Below, piece after piece: positions 42,466 to 51,739 of a stretch of DNA of 64,000 nt. The notes beneath the pieces were generated by a model that did no database searches, was not told where the DNA came from, and saw only the letters and a list, made by a program, of their open reading frames with translations. The translations under genes were made by a program, and so were the position numbers. Within the stretch, counting starts at the first letter, position 1. Every line of letters begins with the position of its first letter. The stretch is taken from contig CAQTYU010000006.1 in assembly GCA_948890655.1 (NCBI GenBank), positions 22,022-86,021 of the forward strand. The letters are read 5' to 3'. This DNA comes from Christensenellaceae bacterium (GTDB lineage Bacteria; Bacillota; Clostridia; Christensenellales; Borkfalkiaceae).

Positions 42466-42824
42466 GACCTATCCCGCTGCGAATTCTTAAGACCGCGGCG
42501 GTGCTTACCGTGCCGCAACAGGTGGAAAGGTGGGGCGAGGTTACACCAAGCACGACAAACCTTTCTAAAACCCACTTGCAAGCCTCCAATGCGGTAAAAA
42601 GAACAAAGGACAGCCGCGAGGTCGTGCTGCGAGCAATCCTTTTTTATGACACAAAAAACAGCTTGCCGCGAGGCGTCGATTTTAACGCTTTGAAAACGCA
42701 AGCGGACGAGGCGGGCGGGTGTATGACCCTCAATATAGAGGGGCTTACGTACACCGTTGAAACGGTGGAGCCTATCCCGGACGACTGCGGCGGTATTCAC
42801 CATTACGAGCTCGGGCTTGTATAG
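42459..42824 (+). CDS. Minor capsid / head-tail joining protein
   Basis: 121 residues. Order and content (PIPLRILKTAAVLTVPQQVE, FDTK-like strand, end HHYELGLV) fit the putative minor capsid protein that precedes the Minor_capsid_2 gene in A118-like phages. Overlaps the previous gene by 7 nt. Confidence 0.72.
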   Translation: MLRPIPLRILKTAAVLTVPQQVERWGEVTPSTTNLSKTHLQASNAVKRTKDSREVVLRAILFYDTKNSLPRGVDFNALKTQADEAGGCMTLNIEGLTYTVETVEPIPDDCGGIHHYELGLV

Positions 42825-42833
42825 GAGGCGGTT

Positions 42834-43178
42834 ATGGCGGGCGTAAAAATTGACTTTGACGCAAAAGCAATTCGCGCAAGAGTGCAAAAAGGTATCGACA
42901 AATCAGTGGCTCCACTAATGGAGCAAGTGCTCAAAGATAGCAATTACTATTGCCGACAAGACCAAGGCACGCTAATAGCGAGCAGTCAAACAGCGAGCCG
43001 CCCAGCCGACGGCGTTTTAATATGGAATACTCCATACGCTCGGCGCGTTTATTACGTGGGCGTCCCCAGTAAAGACGTAAACAAAAACGCGGAGCTTATG
43101 TGGTTTCACAAAGCGCAAAGCGTACACGGCAACGAGTGGGCAGCGCTCGCACAAAAGACTATCAAAAAGGAGGTGTAA
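42834..43178 (+). CDS. Minor capsid protein (Minor_capsid_2-like)
   Basis: 114 residues. DSNYYCRQDQGTLIASS and WNTPYARRVYYVG, with the later tract MWFHKAQSVHGNEWAALAQK, are the family core. Likely a neck or tail-completion component. Confidence 0.82.
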   Translation: MAGVKIDFDAKAIRARVQKGIDKSVAPLMEQVLKDSNYYCRQDQGTLIASSQTASRPADGVLIWNTPYARRVYYVGVPSKDVNKNAELMWFHKAQSVHGNEWAALAQKTIKKEV

Positions 43179-43181
43179 ACG

Positions 43182-43580
43182 GTGGACTGGATACTGGACG
43201 CAATTATCGACGAAATCGAAAAAAACCTCAAACTCTACAGCAGCGTAAAAGTGGGCTCGCTCCCGCAGCGCAGCGGTATAGCTATGTATATCGGGGCGGG
43301 CTCGCCGCAATCCAAGTATATGGATAAAGCGACGCTCAATACGCTATACGCAACAGTAAACGCAAAACACAAAGACCAAAGGCAAGCCGCCGCAGCACTT
43401 GAAAAAATACACTCACACCTTAATGGCTTAAGTGTTTATCCGAGTGGGGAGCGCGACGGGAAAAGCTGGCAGATTACCGACATTTCCACGTCGTCCGCGC
43501 CTAACTTTATAGGACAAGAGGGCGACGGGCAGCACCTTTACGGCTCGATTTTGCAAATCAAATTTTATTATGGAGGCTAA
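43182..43580 (+). CDS. Minor capsid / tail terminator (Minor_capsid_3-like)
   Basis: 132 residues from the GTG at 43182, AGGAGG upstream. Helical start (ILDAIIDEIEKNLKLYSSVK) and an alpha/beta fold ending LYGSILQIKFYYGG, like gpU/Gp17 tail-terminator proteins that cap the tail tube. Confidence 0.78.
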   Translation: MDWILDAIIDEIEKNLKLYSSVKVGSLPQRSGIAMYIGAGSPQSKYMDKATLNTLYATVNAKHKDQRQAAAALEKIHSHLNGLSVYPSGERDGKSWQITDISTSSAPNFIGQEGDGQHLYGSILQIKFYYGG

Positions 43581-43584
43581 TACA

Positions 43585-44046
43585 GTGAACAAATTTTTAA
43601 CTATGTACGGCGTAAGCGCGGAAATCGACACCGCGGAAAGCGGCGCAACAACGGAAAACTGGGCAGCGCTCGGCGAGGGTATCGAAAACCTCGCGGAGGC
43701 TCTCAACGAGGTAGTGTATTCCGGTTTCTACCTCCACAACGGAGGCTATGGCAATTCGGAGGTTACGGGTATGCAGCCCGTCGTAACTATGAGCGGTAAG
43801 CGTATCGTCGGCGACGCGGCACAGGATTACCTTTTCAATCCCGACCGTAAATACGGGCTCGGTGAAAAACGCAAATCCAAGCTCAAGCTCACGACCGCAA
43901 GCAAAGACGGCGACGTGGTTATTACGTGCCCCGTTACTATTGCAAACATACAGGAACTTTCCGGCAACACGCAAGACGGCTCGGCAATTTCGTTTGAGCT
44001 CCGTTTTAACGGCAAGCCGGAAATCACCACAGGCAGCAAAGAATAA
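43585..44046 (+). CDS. Major tail tube protein
   Basis: 153 residues from the GTG at 43585, placed 8 nt after GGAGG; an ATG at 43570 inside the previous gene would add 5 residues. Beta-rich tube fold (YSGFYLHNGGYGNSEVTGM, then RKYGLGEKRKSKLKLT). Polymerises around the tape measure. Confidence 0.85.
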   Translation: MNKFLTMYGVSAEIDTAESGATTENWAALGEGIENLAEALNEVVYSGFYLHNGGYGNSEVTGMQPVVTMSGKRIVGDAAQDYLFNPDRKYGLGEKRKSKLKLTTASKDGDVVITCPVTIANIQELSGNTQDGSAISFELRFNGKPEITTGSKE

Positions 44047-44062
44047 TCACAAATCAGAGCGT

Positions 44063-44083
44063 AAGAGGGGCGCGTCCCCTCTT
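44063..44083 (+). terminator. Hairpin after tail tube gene
   Basis: AAGAGGGG-cgcgt-CCCCTCTT. No clear T-run, so it may act as an attenuator or mRNA-protecting end for the abundant tube transcript. Confidence 0.4.
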
Positions 44084-44115
44084 ATTGCTCAATTTTAATA
44101 CGGAGGTTTTTTATT

Positions 44116-44517
44116 ATGTTTGAACTTAAACGCAGCGAGAAAATCGTTGAACAAATCAAGCTCGGCGACGAGATTATCGAGGTAAACCTTGACGCCGGGG
44201 CAATACAGACACGTTTTACGAAAGGGTATAACGAACTGCTCCGCGCGCAGAACGCGCTAAACGGCGCCACAAGCGACACGCTCGACGCGGTGAGCGATAA
44301 GCTGGAGCAATATGGCAACGCCGTTGTAGGCGTCTTGCAAGTCATTTTCGGCGAGGAAAATACGCAAAAAATCCTTGCTTTTTACGAAAACAATTACAGC
44401 GAGATGTTTACGCAGATTTACCCCTTTATCGCCGAGATAATAATCCCCAAGATTTCCGAGGCAAGCAAGCGCAAAGCCGAGGAACTCAAGGCGCTTTATA
44501 AGGGACGCAAGAAATGA
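44116..44517 (+). CDS. Tail assembly chaperone (gpG-like)
   Basis: 133 residues, helical. Placed between tube and tape-measure genes, where the G/GT chaperone pair lies. Linked to the next gene by an ATGA overlap. I see no slippery heptamer, so coupling is by reinitiation and not by the classical -1 shift. Confidence 0.78.
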   Translation: MFELKRSEKIVEQIKLGDEIIEVNLDAGAIQTRFTKGYNELLRAQNALNGATSDTLDAVSDKLEQYGNAVVGVLQVIFGEENTQKILAFYENNYSEMFTQIYPFIAEIIIPKISEASKRKAEELKALYKGRKK

Positions 44518-45152
44518 AAATAACCTTACACTTTCCGCTCCCTTATGCGGTGGTGTACGGTGGTAAAACTTACAAATTAAAGCCTTATTTTGACAATGTG
44601 CTCAAAGTCTTTGCTTTGCAAAAAGAGCAAGACCTATCAGAGCGCGACCGGCTCGAGGTGAGCCTCGACCTACTTGTAAAAAGTAAGCACTCCAAGCTAT
44701 CGGAAAGAGATAAAACCGGACTGCTCAATGCTATTTACGACGTCCTTATGGACGAGGAAAAGAGAGAGCCCGACGGTACAGCCCCCATATTTGACTTTGT
44801 GCAAGACGCTGGATATATCTATGCGTCTTTTTTGTCGGATTACGGGCTTGACCTTTACGAGCAGCAGGGGCGTTTACACTGGTGGGCGTTTATTCAGCTA
44901 TTCCGGGGATTGTCGGAGGGGGCAAAAATCGTCCAAGTTATGCAAATACGAGCAAAGCCTATTCCGGCGCCGACAAAGTACAACGCAGAGGAACGCAAGC
45001 AGCTTGCCCGGCTCAAAGCGCAGTATGCGCTTAAGACGACACAAGAGGAACGCGAGCGCAATTTTGCGGCTGGACTTAAACGGCTGGCTGGGCTTATGCG
45101 CGGAATAGCAGAAAACGAGGAGGTGAGCAGACGGTGGCAGACGGAAAGGTAA
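44514..45152 (+). CDS. Bacteriophage Gp15-family protein
   Basis: 212 residues. LYEQQGRLHWWAFIQLFRGL is the hallmark of Gp15 (PF06854). Second tail chaperone-like gene before the tape measure; the following gene starts inside it (19-nt overlap). Confidence 0.85.
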   Translation: MKITLHFPLPYAVVYGGKTYKLKPYFDNVLKVFALQKEQDLSERDRLEVSLDLLVKSKHSKLSERDKTGLLNAIYDVLMDEEKREPDGTAPIFDFVQDAGYIYASFLSDYGLDLYEQQGRLHWWAFIQLFRGLSEGAKIVQVMQIRAKPIPAPTKYNAEERKQLARLKAQYALKTTQEERERNFAAGLKRLAGLMRGIAENEEVSRRWQTER

Positions 45153-47704
45153 CAGTTATATATGACGGCGACACCTCGGGGATTGACAAAGCAAACTCGG
45201 AGGCGCAAAGCAAGGTAAGCTCTTGCGGCAGTAAGCTGGGCAGTATTGCCAAAGGCGCAGCGGTAGCAATAGGCGCCGCTTTCGTGGCTGCCGGCGCTGC
45301 GGCTTTCAAATTCGGCACCGACTTTGAAAGTGCGGTCGCCAAGGCGTCAACGCTTTTCGGCGACGTCGAGGTGGACGTGGAGGGCTTGCAAAGTAAATTG
45401 CTCGACCTTTCAGACGCCAGCGGCATAGCAGCAGCCGACCTCGGCAATACGCTTTACAATGCGCTTTCTGCCGGTATTCCCGTTACGGAGGATATGGGCA
45501 GCGCGCTTGCGTTTCTTGAGGCAAATACGCGGCTTGCAAAGGCTGGTTTTACCGACGTGGACACCGCCGTAACTACTACGGCAAAAATACTCAACGCCTA
45601 CAAAATGGACGTGAGCGAAACCGAGAAAATCCACAAGATACTAATGCAGACCCAAAACAAGGGTATTGTTACGGTGGGCGAGCTCGGCAGCGTTTTAGCT
45701 CAAGTTACCCCTACGGCTGCGGCTTTCGGGGTATCGTTCGACCAAGTGGGCGCTGCAATCGCAAATATGACGGCGCAAGGCACGCCAGCCGCACAAGCAA
45801 CGACGCAGCTCAACTCGCTTTTTGCAGAACTGGGCAAGAACGGAACAACGGCGGCAAACAGCCTTGCGGCTGCAACCGAGGGCACCGAGTACGCGGGCAA
45901 GTCATTTCAGCAGCTTGCAGCGGAGGGCGTACCTCTCAACAAAATACTTGATTTAATCGGCGACTATGCGGAGCAAAGCGGGCTCTCAATGCTCGATATG
46001 TTCAGCTCAATAGAGGCGGGCAAGGCAGCACTGGCGAACGCTGGGCAAAATTCCCAAGCCTTTGCAGACGCGCTCGCAGCTATGGGCACCGAGGCGGACG
46101 TTGTGGGCGACGCTTTCGACAAGGTAAGCGACACGACGGCAGAGAAATTCGCAAAGATACTCAACGAGCTTAAAAATGCGGCTATAGAGCTGTTTATCGA
46201 GCTGGCGCCAATAGTGCAGCAGCTCCTCCCGGTGCTTAAAGATGTGCTCGGTAAGCTCGTGCCGGTGCTTTCCAATATAGTGCAAAAATTCTTGCCTATA
46301 CTCGTAAATTTGATTGATAAACTACTGCCGCCTATTCTCAAGCTGGTTGATAAGCTGCTGCCGGTGCTTTCAAATCTTTTCGAGGGCGTGGCGGAGGCTA
46401 TAGGGGAAATAATCGACCAAGTTTTACCGGTGCTTATAGACCTATTCGACGAGCTGGAGCCTATTTTTGACGAGTTTTGCGGCGAGCTTTTGCCCGTCAT
46501 AGTGGACTTGTGGAAACAGCTTGCGCCGCCGATATTGCAGCTTGCAAAAAGTATCTTTCCGCTTTTGGTGGAAATCTTGCGCACGCTGCTGCCGATTGTA
46601 TCAAAGTTAATTCAAGACGTCCTCCCCGTGCTGGTGAAATTATTTGAAAAAATAATCCCAGTAGTGGGCGAGATTGTGCAAAAAATATTCCCGGTGCTGG
46701 TTGAGCTGCTGGAGGCGCTTTTGCCGCTTTTCTTTCAGCTAATCGACGCGGTGCTGCCTTTTGTGGTGCAGCTGTTTGACGCGCTTATCCCCGTGCTGCT
46801 TGAGATTGTGGACGCACTCCTCCCGGTGCTTGTGGCACTTATCGACGCGCTGCTGCCTATCCTTACAACGCTTATAGAATTGCTCAAGCCGATACTCGAC
46901 TTATTTATCGCACTGCTTGAGCCGATACTTGAGCTTTTGATGTCAGCGCTCACGCCGCTGCTGGAATTGTTTACCGCAATTTTACAGCCGATACTTGACC
47001 TTATAATGCTGGCGCTCACGCCGCTGCTGGAACTTATCCAGCCGATTATCGACATTATTATGGCGCTTATGGATACGGCACTGCGTCCGCTTATGGACGT
47101 ATTTAGTAACGTGTTTGGCGTCATTGTGGACACGGTAATGGTGGCTATCGGCTCCGTTACGGATATACTCGGCGGCATAATGGACTTTGTAAAAAACGTC
47201 TTTGCCGGAAACTGGAGCGGCGCGTGGGAAAGTATAAAAAACGTCTTTTCAAATATATGGGAGGGTATAAAGAACGTCGGAAAATCGGCGCTCAACGGGC
47301 TTATTTCGATATTTGAAACTGGCTTAAACGGCATAATCGGGTTTATCAACGGCATAACGCAAGGCGTATCAAAAATATGGGACTGGACGGGCATACCGAG
47401 CATACCGAAAATACCCGAGGTTAAAATCCCCCGCTTAAAGGTCGGCGCGGATTTCATACCGCAAGACTTTTTCCCGGCTTACCTTGATTACGGCGAGCGA
47501 GTGCTTACCGCAGAGGAAAATATCAAATTTAATCAGCTGGGAGGGCTCGAGGGTATGGAGCGAGCGCTCGGCGGCACTGCGATTGCGAGAGCAGACAACG
47601 GCGGCGATATGCACGTGGTGGTGCAGGGCGACGTCGAAATGGACGGTTTCAAGGTCGGCACCGTCGTTATGCGCAACATTGACGACGTTAAAAAATTTAC
47701 CTAA
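45134..47704 (+). CDS. Tail tape measure protein
   Basis: 856 residues from a GTG. Residues about 60-260 are the TP901-type core (LYNALSAGIPVTEDMGSALA, NKGIVTVGELGSVLAQV). Residues about 350-660 are a very regular hydrophobic helical stretch of LLPVLxxLIDxLLP units, followed by a Trp-rich segment and a C-terminal tip domain. Sets tail length; the hydrophobic part may form the DNA channel in the host membrane. Confidence 0.93.
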   Translation: MADGKVTVIYDGDTSGIDKANSEAQSKVSSCGSKLGSIAKGAAVAIGAAFVAAGAAAFKFGTDFESAVAKASTLFGDVEVDVEGLQSKLLDLSDASGIAAADLGNTLYNALSAGIPVTEDMGSALAFLEANTRLAKAGFTDVDTAVTTTAKILNAYKMDVSETEKIHKILMQTQNKGIVTVGELGSVLAQVTPTAAAFGVSFDQVGAAIANMTAQGTPAAQATTQLNSLFAELGKNGTTAANSLAAATEGTEYAGKSFQQLAAEGVPLNKILDLIGDYAEQSGLSMLDMFSSIEAGKAALANAGQNSQAFADALAAMGTEADVVGDAFDKVSDTTAEKFAKILNELKNAAIELFIELAPIVQQLLPVLKDVLGKLVPVLSNIVQKFLPILVNLIDKLLPPILKLVDKLLPVLSNLFEGVAEAIGEIIDQVLPVLIDLFDELEPIFDEFCGELLPVIVDLWKQLAPPILQLAKSIFPLLVEILRTLLPIVSKLIQDVLPVLVKLFEKIIPVVGEIVQKIFPVLVELLEALLPLFFQLIDAVLPFVVQLFDALIPVLLEIVDALLPVLVALIDALLPILTTLIELLKPILDLFIALLEPILELLMSALTPLLELFTAILQPILDLIMLALTPLLELIQPIIDIIMALMDTALRPLMDVFSNVFGVIVDTVMVAIGSVTDILGGIMDFVKNVFAGNWSGAWESIKNVFSNIWEGIKNVGKSALNGLISIFETGLNGIIGFINGITQGVSKIWDWTGIPSIPKIPEVKIPRLKVGADFIPQDFFPAYLDYGERVLTAEENIKFNQLGGLEGMERALGGTAIARADNGGDMHVVVQGDVEMDGFKVGTVVMRNIDDVKKFT

Positions 47705-47718
47705 AAGGAGGTGATAGC

Positions 47719-49683
47719 GTGATAATGGCTTATATCGGCGGCGTAGCTTACAAGCTCGCCGCAGATTATACTATTTCAGAACAAGCCGCAAACAAAATCG
47801 CCTCCAATATCTCGGTGATACTTGACGCTGGGCAACCTATACCGCAAAGCGGCGAAATAATCGAGATACGCGACGACGACGTGGGCGAGGTGTACTTTTT
47901 AGGCGTATGCGGGATACCAAAAAGCCCGAAATACTCCAGCCCTTACGACGTCAAAACTTATTCTATTACGTGCAGCAACGCAAACGGCATACTTGCCCGG
48001 CGCGTGGTAAACGTCGCTTATCAGGGCAATACGGTTTCGCAAATCGTCAAGGGACTTTTTGACGAGTATATCTCAAAAGAGGGCTTTACGCTGGGGGCTA
48101 TCAGCGACGTGCCTATCAAGATAAATATATACACGGCGGCGGATTACGGTTTACAGTATTGCCTCGACGAGCTGGCGGAGTATGTGAGCGGCGCGTGGTA
48201 TTGCACCAATGACCGCAAATTTTACTTTATAGCCGAGGAGGATTTCGAGCCTTTCCCGCACACGATTGACAAGGATTTTTTGCCGATTACTGCGCTGGAA
48301 ATAAAAGTAAAGGATACGGACTTGCGAACGTCGCAAACGATTTCGGGCGGGCGTTCGGAAACAGCAGAGCAGCAAGAGGAATTCACCTATAACGGCGAGG
48401 ATAACAACTTTACGTTGTCCTTTTCGTTGTCGAAAAAGCCAGCTATAAGCATAAACGGCACCGACATATCGCCCGACCGTATCGGCGTAAAAGGCTTAAA
48501 CGATACGGAAAGCAGCTATATGTTTTTATTTGCGTTTGATAGCGCGGTGCTCTCGTACAATACGCTATACGCTGGTACGAGCCCGCCGCCGCTGGCGGTC
48601 GGTGATGTGCTGCAAGTGCGGTATGTGGGCTTTTATCCTATCCGTACGGTGGTGCAAAATGCCGGAGCTATTGCCGACATAGCCGCAAGGACTGGCACAA
48701 GCGGAATAATCGACAATGTAAAAATTGATAAAACCGTCCGCGACCTTGACGACGCGGTGCGGCTCGGCAATGCGCTACTGGAAAACTACGGGGCGACGCG
48801 CACGGAAATAAGCGGCTGGTTTAGCGTTTTAGAGGCTCAAAAAATGGGGCTCAATTTTAACGACTTTGCACTGCTGCGGCGCTGGCGATTTAATTTGCCG
48901 GAGTACGGCGCGGTCGGGGATTTCGTCTTGACGGAGCGAACGCTTACGCCGTTTATAAAGGGCGGCGGAGTGGAAAATCTTAAAATCACGCTTAAGCTGG
49001 TTGATAGAGCATATTTGCGCAGTTATGGGCAGATATTTGACGAGTTAAGCAAAGCGACCTCGCAGCTTTCCATACGTGAGGACGACGTGGTTATCGACGT
49101 TAAGGTAACAACCGAGGAGCGAGTGCTCGCAGAGGATACCAAAACAAATGGCGACAAACTCGACACAGAGCCCGGCGAAACGGCAGACTTGACGGAGCAG
49201 CAGCGCGTCGGTGATTTTACGGATTTTATGCCTTTATGGTGTACTACGGACGCCAGCGGCGTGCTTATGTGCCCGGCGGGAATAAGTCTTGAAATGATAA
49301 GCGAGCAGCACTTTACCGAAACGCAACGCTTGACTGGCGAAATCGCCGAGATAAGCGAGGAGCTGGGGACGTTTGAGGGTGCCGTCGATACGGAGCCCGT
49401 GGAAACAGTTACAACGAGAGAGGAAAGCGAAATAACCGAGGGCTCGATTGACACCGAGCCGGAGGAAACCGCAGAACTGCTCGAGAGTACAACCGAAACC
49501 GAGGGCAAAAATGACGCGGCACCGGAGGAAAAGGCGGAGCTCAAAGAAAGTCAGACCGTGGAGGAAAATACGGGCTTTATGGTGCTATTTTGTACCAGTG
49601 AGGCACAATTCCAAGCCGACGGGCAAATCGCAAGCCCGGCGGGATTATCACTATATGCGTGGAATACGCAAACAGGAGGCTAA
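47719..49683 (+). CDS. Tail-tip protein (Dit/Tal-like hub)
   Basis: 654 residues from the GTG at 47719 (GGAGG 8 nt before; an ATG two codons later is also possible). The N-terminal 350 residues look like a baseplate-hub protein. Residues about 475-654 contain diverged acidic repeats (DTEPGETADLTEQQR, DTEPVETVTTREE, DTEPEETAELLES) and two similar end blocks (FMPLWCTTDASG and FMVLFCTSEAQF). No separate Dit gene lies between tape measure and this gene, so it may combine both tasks. Confidence 0.75.
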   Translation: MIMAYIGGVAYKLAADYTISEQAANKIASNISVILDAGQPIPQSGEIIEIRDDDVGEVYFLGVCGIPKSPKYSSPYDVKTYSITCSNANGILARRVVNVAYQGNTVSQIVKGLFDEYISKEGFTLGAISDVPIKINIYTAADYGLQYCLDELAEYVSGAWYCTNDRKFYFIAEEDFEPFPHTIDKDFLPITALEIKVKDTDLRTSQTISGGRSETAEQQEEFTYNGEDNNFTLSFSLSKKPAISINGTDISPDRIGVKGLNDTESSYMFLFAFDSAVLSYNTLYAGTSPPPLAVGDVLQVRYVGFYPIRTVVQNAGAIADIAARTGTSGIIDNVKIDKTVRDLDDAVRLGNALLENYGATRTEISGWFSVLEAQKMGLNFNDFALLRRWRFNLPEYGAVGDFVLTERTLTPFIKGGGVENLKITLKLVDRAYLRSYGQIFDELSKATSQLSIREDDVVIDVKVTTEERVLAEDTKTNGDKLDTEPGETADLTEQQRVGDFTDFMPLWCTTDASGVLMCPAGISLEMISEQHFTETQRLTGEIAEISEELGTFEGAVDTEPVETVTTREESEITEGSIDTEPEETAELLESTTETEGKNDAAPEEKAELKESQTVEENTGFMVLFCTSEAQFQADGQIASPAGLSLYAWNTQTGG

Positions 49684-49684
49684 T

Positions 49685-50170
49685 ATGCAAGTAAAAGAGC
49701 AAGCGGGTTTCCGCGGTGAGTATCAAATCGAGATTATCGACACCGTTACGGGCGCGCGCGAAATTCACAAACTTAAAAACACCCTCACGAACATAAACAA
49801 GGATATACACCTTGCTATGCTGCTGGGGGTAACGACGGGGTACAGCTTTGACGACCTCAATATCAAATATTTTGCTTTCGGCGACAGCGACACGCCGGCG
49901 GCAGCTACACAAACAAAGCTCGTGAACGAGCGTTTCCGTAAGCAAATCACAACGAAAGAACGCCCGACCGGGCAAAACTACGTCGAGAGTATTGTTTCGC
50001 TGGGCTCGTCGGACGCAAATTTCACGATTAAAGAAATAGGCGTCTTTGCCGGCAGCACCGCAACGGGAACAAAAGACAGCGGCAAAATGATTTCCCGCAT
50101 AGTGGTGAATATCGAAAAATTCGAGAATAAAATTATAAACATCATACGCCGCGATTTTATCACTATATAA
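49685..50170 (+). CDS. Tail-tip / fibre base protein
   Basis: 161 residues from the ATG at 49685 with AGGAGG. Beta-rich start (GFRGEYQIEIIDTVTGAREI), and IKYFAFGDSDTPAAATQTKL with KEIGVFAGSTATGT resembles the N-terminal domain of phage tail-collar and fibre proteins. It probably links the hub to the diversified receptor-binding protein encoded next. Confidence 0.7.
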   Translation: MQVKEQAGFRGEYQIEIIDTVTGAREIHKLKNTLTNINKDIHLAMLLGVTTGYSFDDLNIKYFAFGDSDTPAAATQTKLVNERFRKQITTKERPTGQNYVESIVSLGSSDANFTIKEIGVFAGSTATGTKDSGKMISRIVVNIEKFENKIINIIRRDFITI

Positions 50171-50180
50171 GGAGGTGCCT

Positions 50181-51473
50181 ATGTTTCAGACCAAAACGTG
50201 GCGAGCTCGCCAAGGTATCGGGCTCAATAAATTTTCCATAGGTGGCGCGGCTCCCGTTACACTGGTGAATATGCCCGACCAAGTTATCATACCGGGCGAC
50301 GCTTTCAGCGAGGAAAATATGAACGACCTTGAGCGCCGCATAGCAATGGCGTGCGCAGAAACTTACGGCGTCAAAATAGACAAATCAAACAGCAATCCGG
50401 AAAGCGCGGTCGAATATACGGACGGTGCGGCGGGGTTGACGCCCTCGAGTGGTAACGGCGGGAGCTTTATACCCGGCAGCTGGAGCGACAAATACCCGTT
50501 TAATAAAATACGCCCTTGCCTTGTAAAAAACGGGGCAGTGGTGGGGTATCTTAATCCGGATAATTACGCGCAATTCGAGGACGGCACCGCCGCAGACATC
50601 ACAAGCGGCGCGGCTGGCGACGTTATGGTGGAAATCCCGATATTTTACTACAAGATTTCACACAACGACACGCACACCTTTGTGCAGATTTCCTCGGCGC
50701 CGCTGGACGGATTTACGGATAAGGCTTTCCGTTATAACGGTGAGCTTACCGACGCTTTTTATGTGGGTGCTTATTCCGGATATGTGGACAGCAACAACAA
50801 GCTGCGCTCGTTGAGTGGCAAGACCCCGACGGGCAGCAAGACGATAGGCGCGTTTCGCACCGCAGCGCACGCTAATGGCGACGGTTACGAGCAGCTCAAT
50901 TTTTATAAGCTCACGGCGCTGCAAATCCTTTACTTAATACGGTATAAGAGCCTTAACAGTCAAGCGGCGCTCGGGCAAGGATATACCGGTGGCAGCGCAG
51001 CCGCACAAACCGGCGCGACTAATGACAAAGGTATGAATTACGGCGACACCTCGACAACCGGGCGCGTAAAGTGTAACGGTATCGAGGACTTTTTCGGCAA
51101 CATCTTTCAGTGGGTGGACGGCTACAAAGCAACCTCCACCACAATGGTAAAGACGGCGGACGGGAATTTCAACGACAATGCCACCGGATACGAGGAGCAC
51201 CCTTGCACGGTACCCAATAATGGCGGATACTTAAAGGATATAGTGGGGGACAACGAGCTGGCTTTTACGCCTAAAACCTTTAGCGGCAGCTCCAGCACCT
51301 ACTATGCCGATTATGGCCTTCTGTATTCGGGCTCTCTGCCCGCTTTCGGCGGTGACTGGGCTTTTGGCGCCTATGCCGGGGCTTTCTTTCTGAGTTGCTG
51401 CTATTCGGCGTCGAATTCCTCTCCGACTATCGGGGCGCGCTTGCTTTTGTGTAAGGCTACCAAAGCAGCATAA
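50181..51473 (+). CDS. DGR-diversified tail receptor-binding protein (C-type-lectin fold)
   Basis: 430 residues; AAGGAGG stands 5 nt before the ATG at 50181. The C-terminal 250 residues have the FGE/C-type-lectin layout found in DGR targets: FYKLTALQILYLIRYKS, GMNYGDTSTTGRVKCNGIED, FFGNIFQWVDG, then the variable part LPAFGGDWAFGAYAGAFFLS through NSSPTIGARLL. VR covers residues about 377-426, leaving only LCKATKAA-type end residues outside. Predicted diversified sites include Asn-to-Asp/Phe/Tyr/Ser/Cys/Thr changes relative to TR. Being the last tail gene, it most likely binds the host surface, so diversification would change host range. Confidence 0.9.
   Translation: MFQTKTWRARQGIGLNKFSIGGAAPVTLVNMPDQVIIPGDAFSEENMNDLERRIAMACAETYGVKIDKSNSNPESAVEYTDGAAGLTPSSGNGGSFIPGSWSDKYPFNKIRPCLVKNGAVVGYLNPDNYAQFEDGTAADITSGAAGDVMVEIPIFYYKISHNDTHTFVQISSAPLDGFTDKAFRYNGELTDAFYVGAYSGYVDSNNKLRSLSGKTPTGSKTIGAFRTAAHANGDGYEQLNFYKLTALQILYLIRYKSLNSQAALGQGYTGGSAAAQTGATNDKGMNYGDTSTTGRVKCNGIEDFFGNIFQWVDGYKATSTTMVKTADGNFNDNATGYEEHPCTVPNNGGYLKDIVGDNELAFTPKTFSGSSSTYYADYGLLYSGSLPAFGGDWAFGAYAGAFFLSCCYSASNSSPTIGARLLLCKATKAA
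51310..51459 (+). repeat. DGR variable repeat (VR)
   Basis: 150 bp at the 3-prime end of the target gene, 386 bp before TR. By hand alignment it differs from TR at 32 positions and each of these is an adenine in TR. No change at any C, G or T of TR. Confidence 0.92.
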
Positions 51474-51739
51474 AACTACTATCTCAATATAATATGGGCA
51501 ATAAAATGGCAATCTGAATTCGGACTATCTACCCGCTTTCGGCGGTGTCTGGGCTAATGGCGCCAATGCCGGGGCTTTCTATCTGAATTGCGGCTATTCG
51601 GCGTCGAATTCCTCTCCGACTATCGGGGCGCGCTTGCTTTTGTGTAAGGCTACCAAAGCAGCATAAAACTACTATCTCAATATAATATGGGCAATAAAAT
51701 GGCAATCTGAATTCGGACTATCTACCCGCTTTCGGCGGT
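51400..51739 (+). repeat. 193-bp tandem duplication joining VR, orphan VR and TR
   Basis: Bases 51400-51546 are identical to 51593-51739 (147 bp), offset 193. The motif GGCGGT occurs at 51348, 51541 and 51734, exactly 193 bp apart. Confidence 0.9.
51503..51652 (+). repeat. Orphan VR-like copy (TR/VR mosaic)
   Basis: Its first 38 bases equal TR; its last 60 equal VR. In the middle it has its own adenine substitutions (for instance GTC where TR has AAC and VR has GAC). It differs from TR at 20 sites, all TR adenines. It encodes an open C-terminus (FGGVWANGANAGAFYLNCGY onward) but an in-frame TAA precedes it and it has no start codon or gene body. Confidence 0.88.

Noticed and set aside
44514..44517. 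Programmed -1 frameshift between tail chaperone genes
   Set aside because: The overlap is a simple ATGA; no slippery heptamer or downstream pseudoknot was seen.
46200..47100. Repetitive DNA as a tandem-repeat element in the tape measure gene
   Set aside because: The CCGGTGCTT-like repeats follow from hydrophobic helical coding (LLPVLxxL); this is normal for tape measure proteins.
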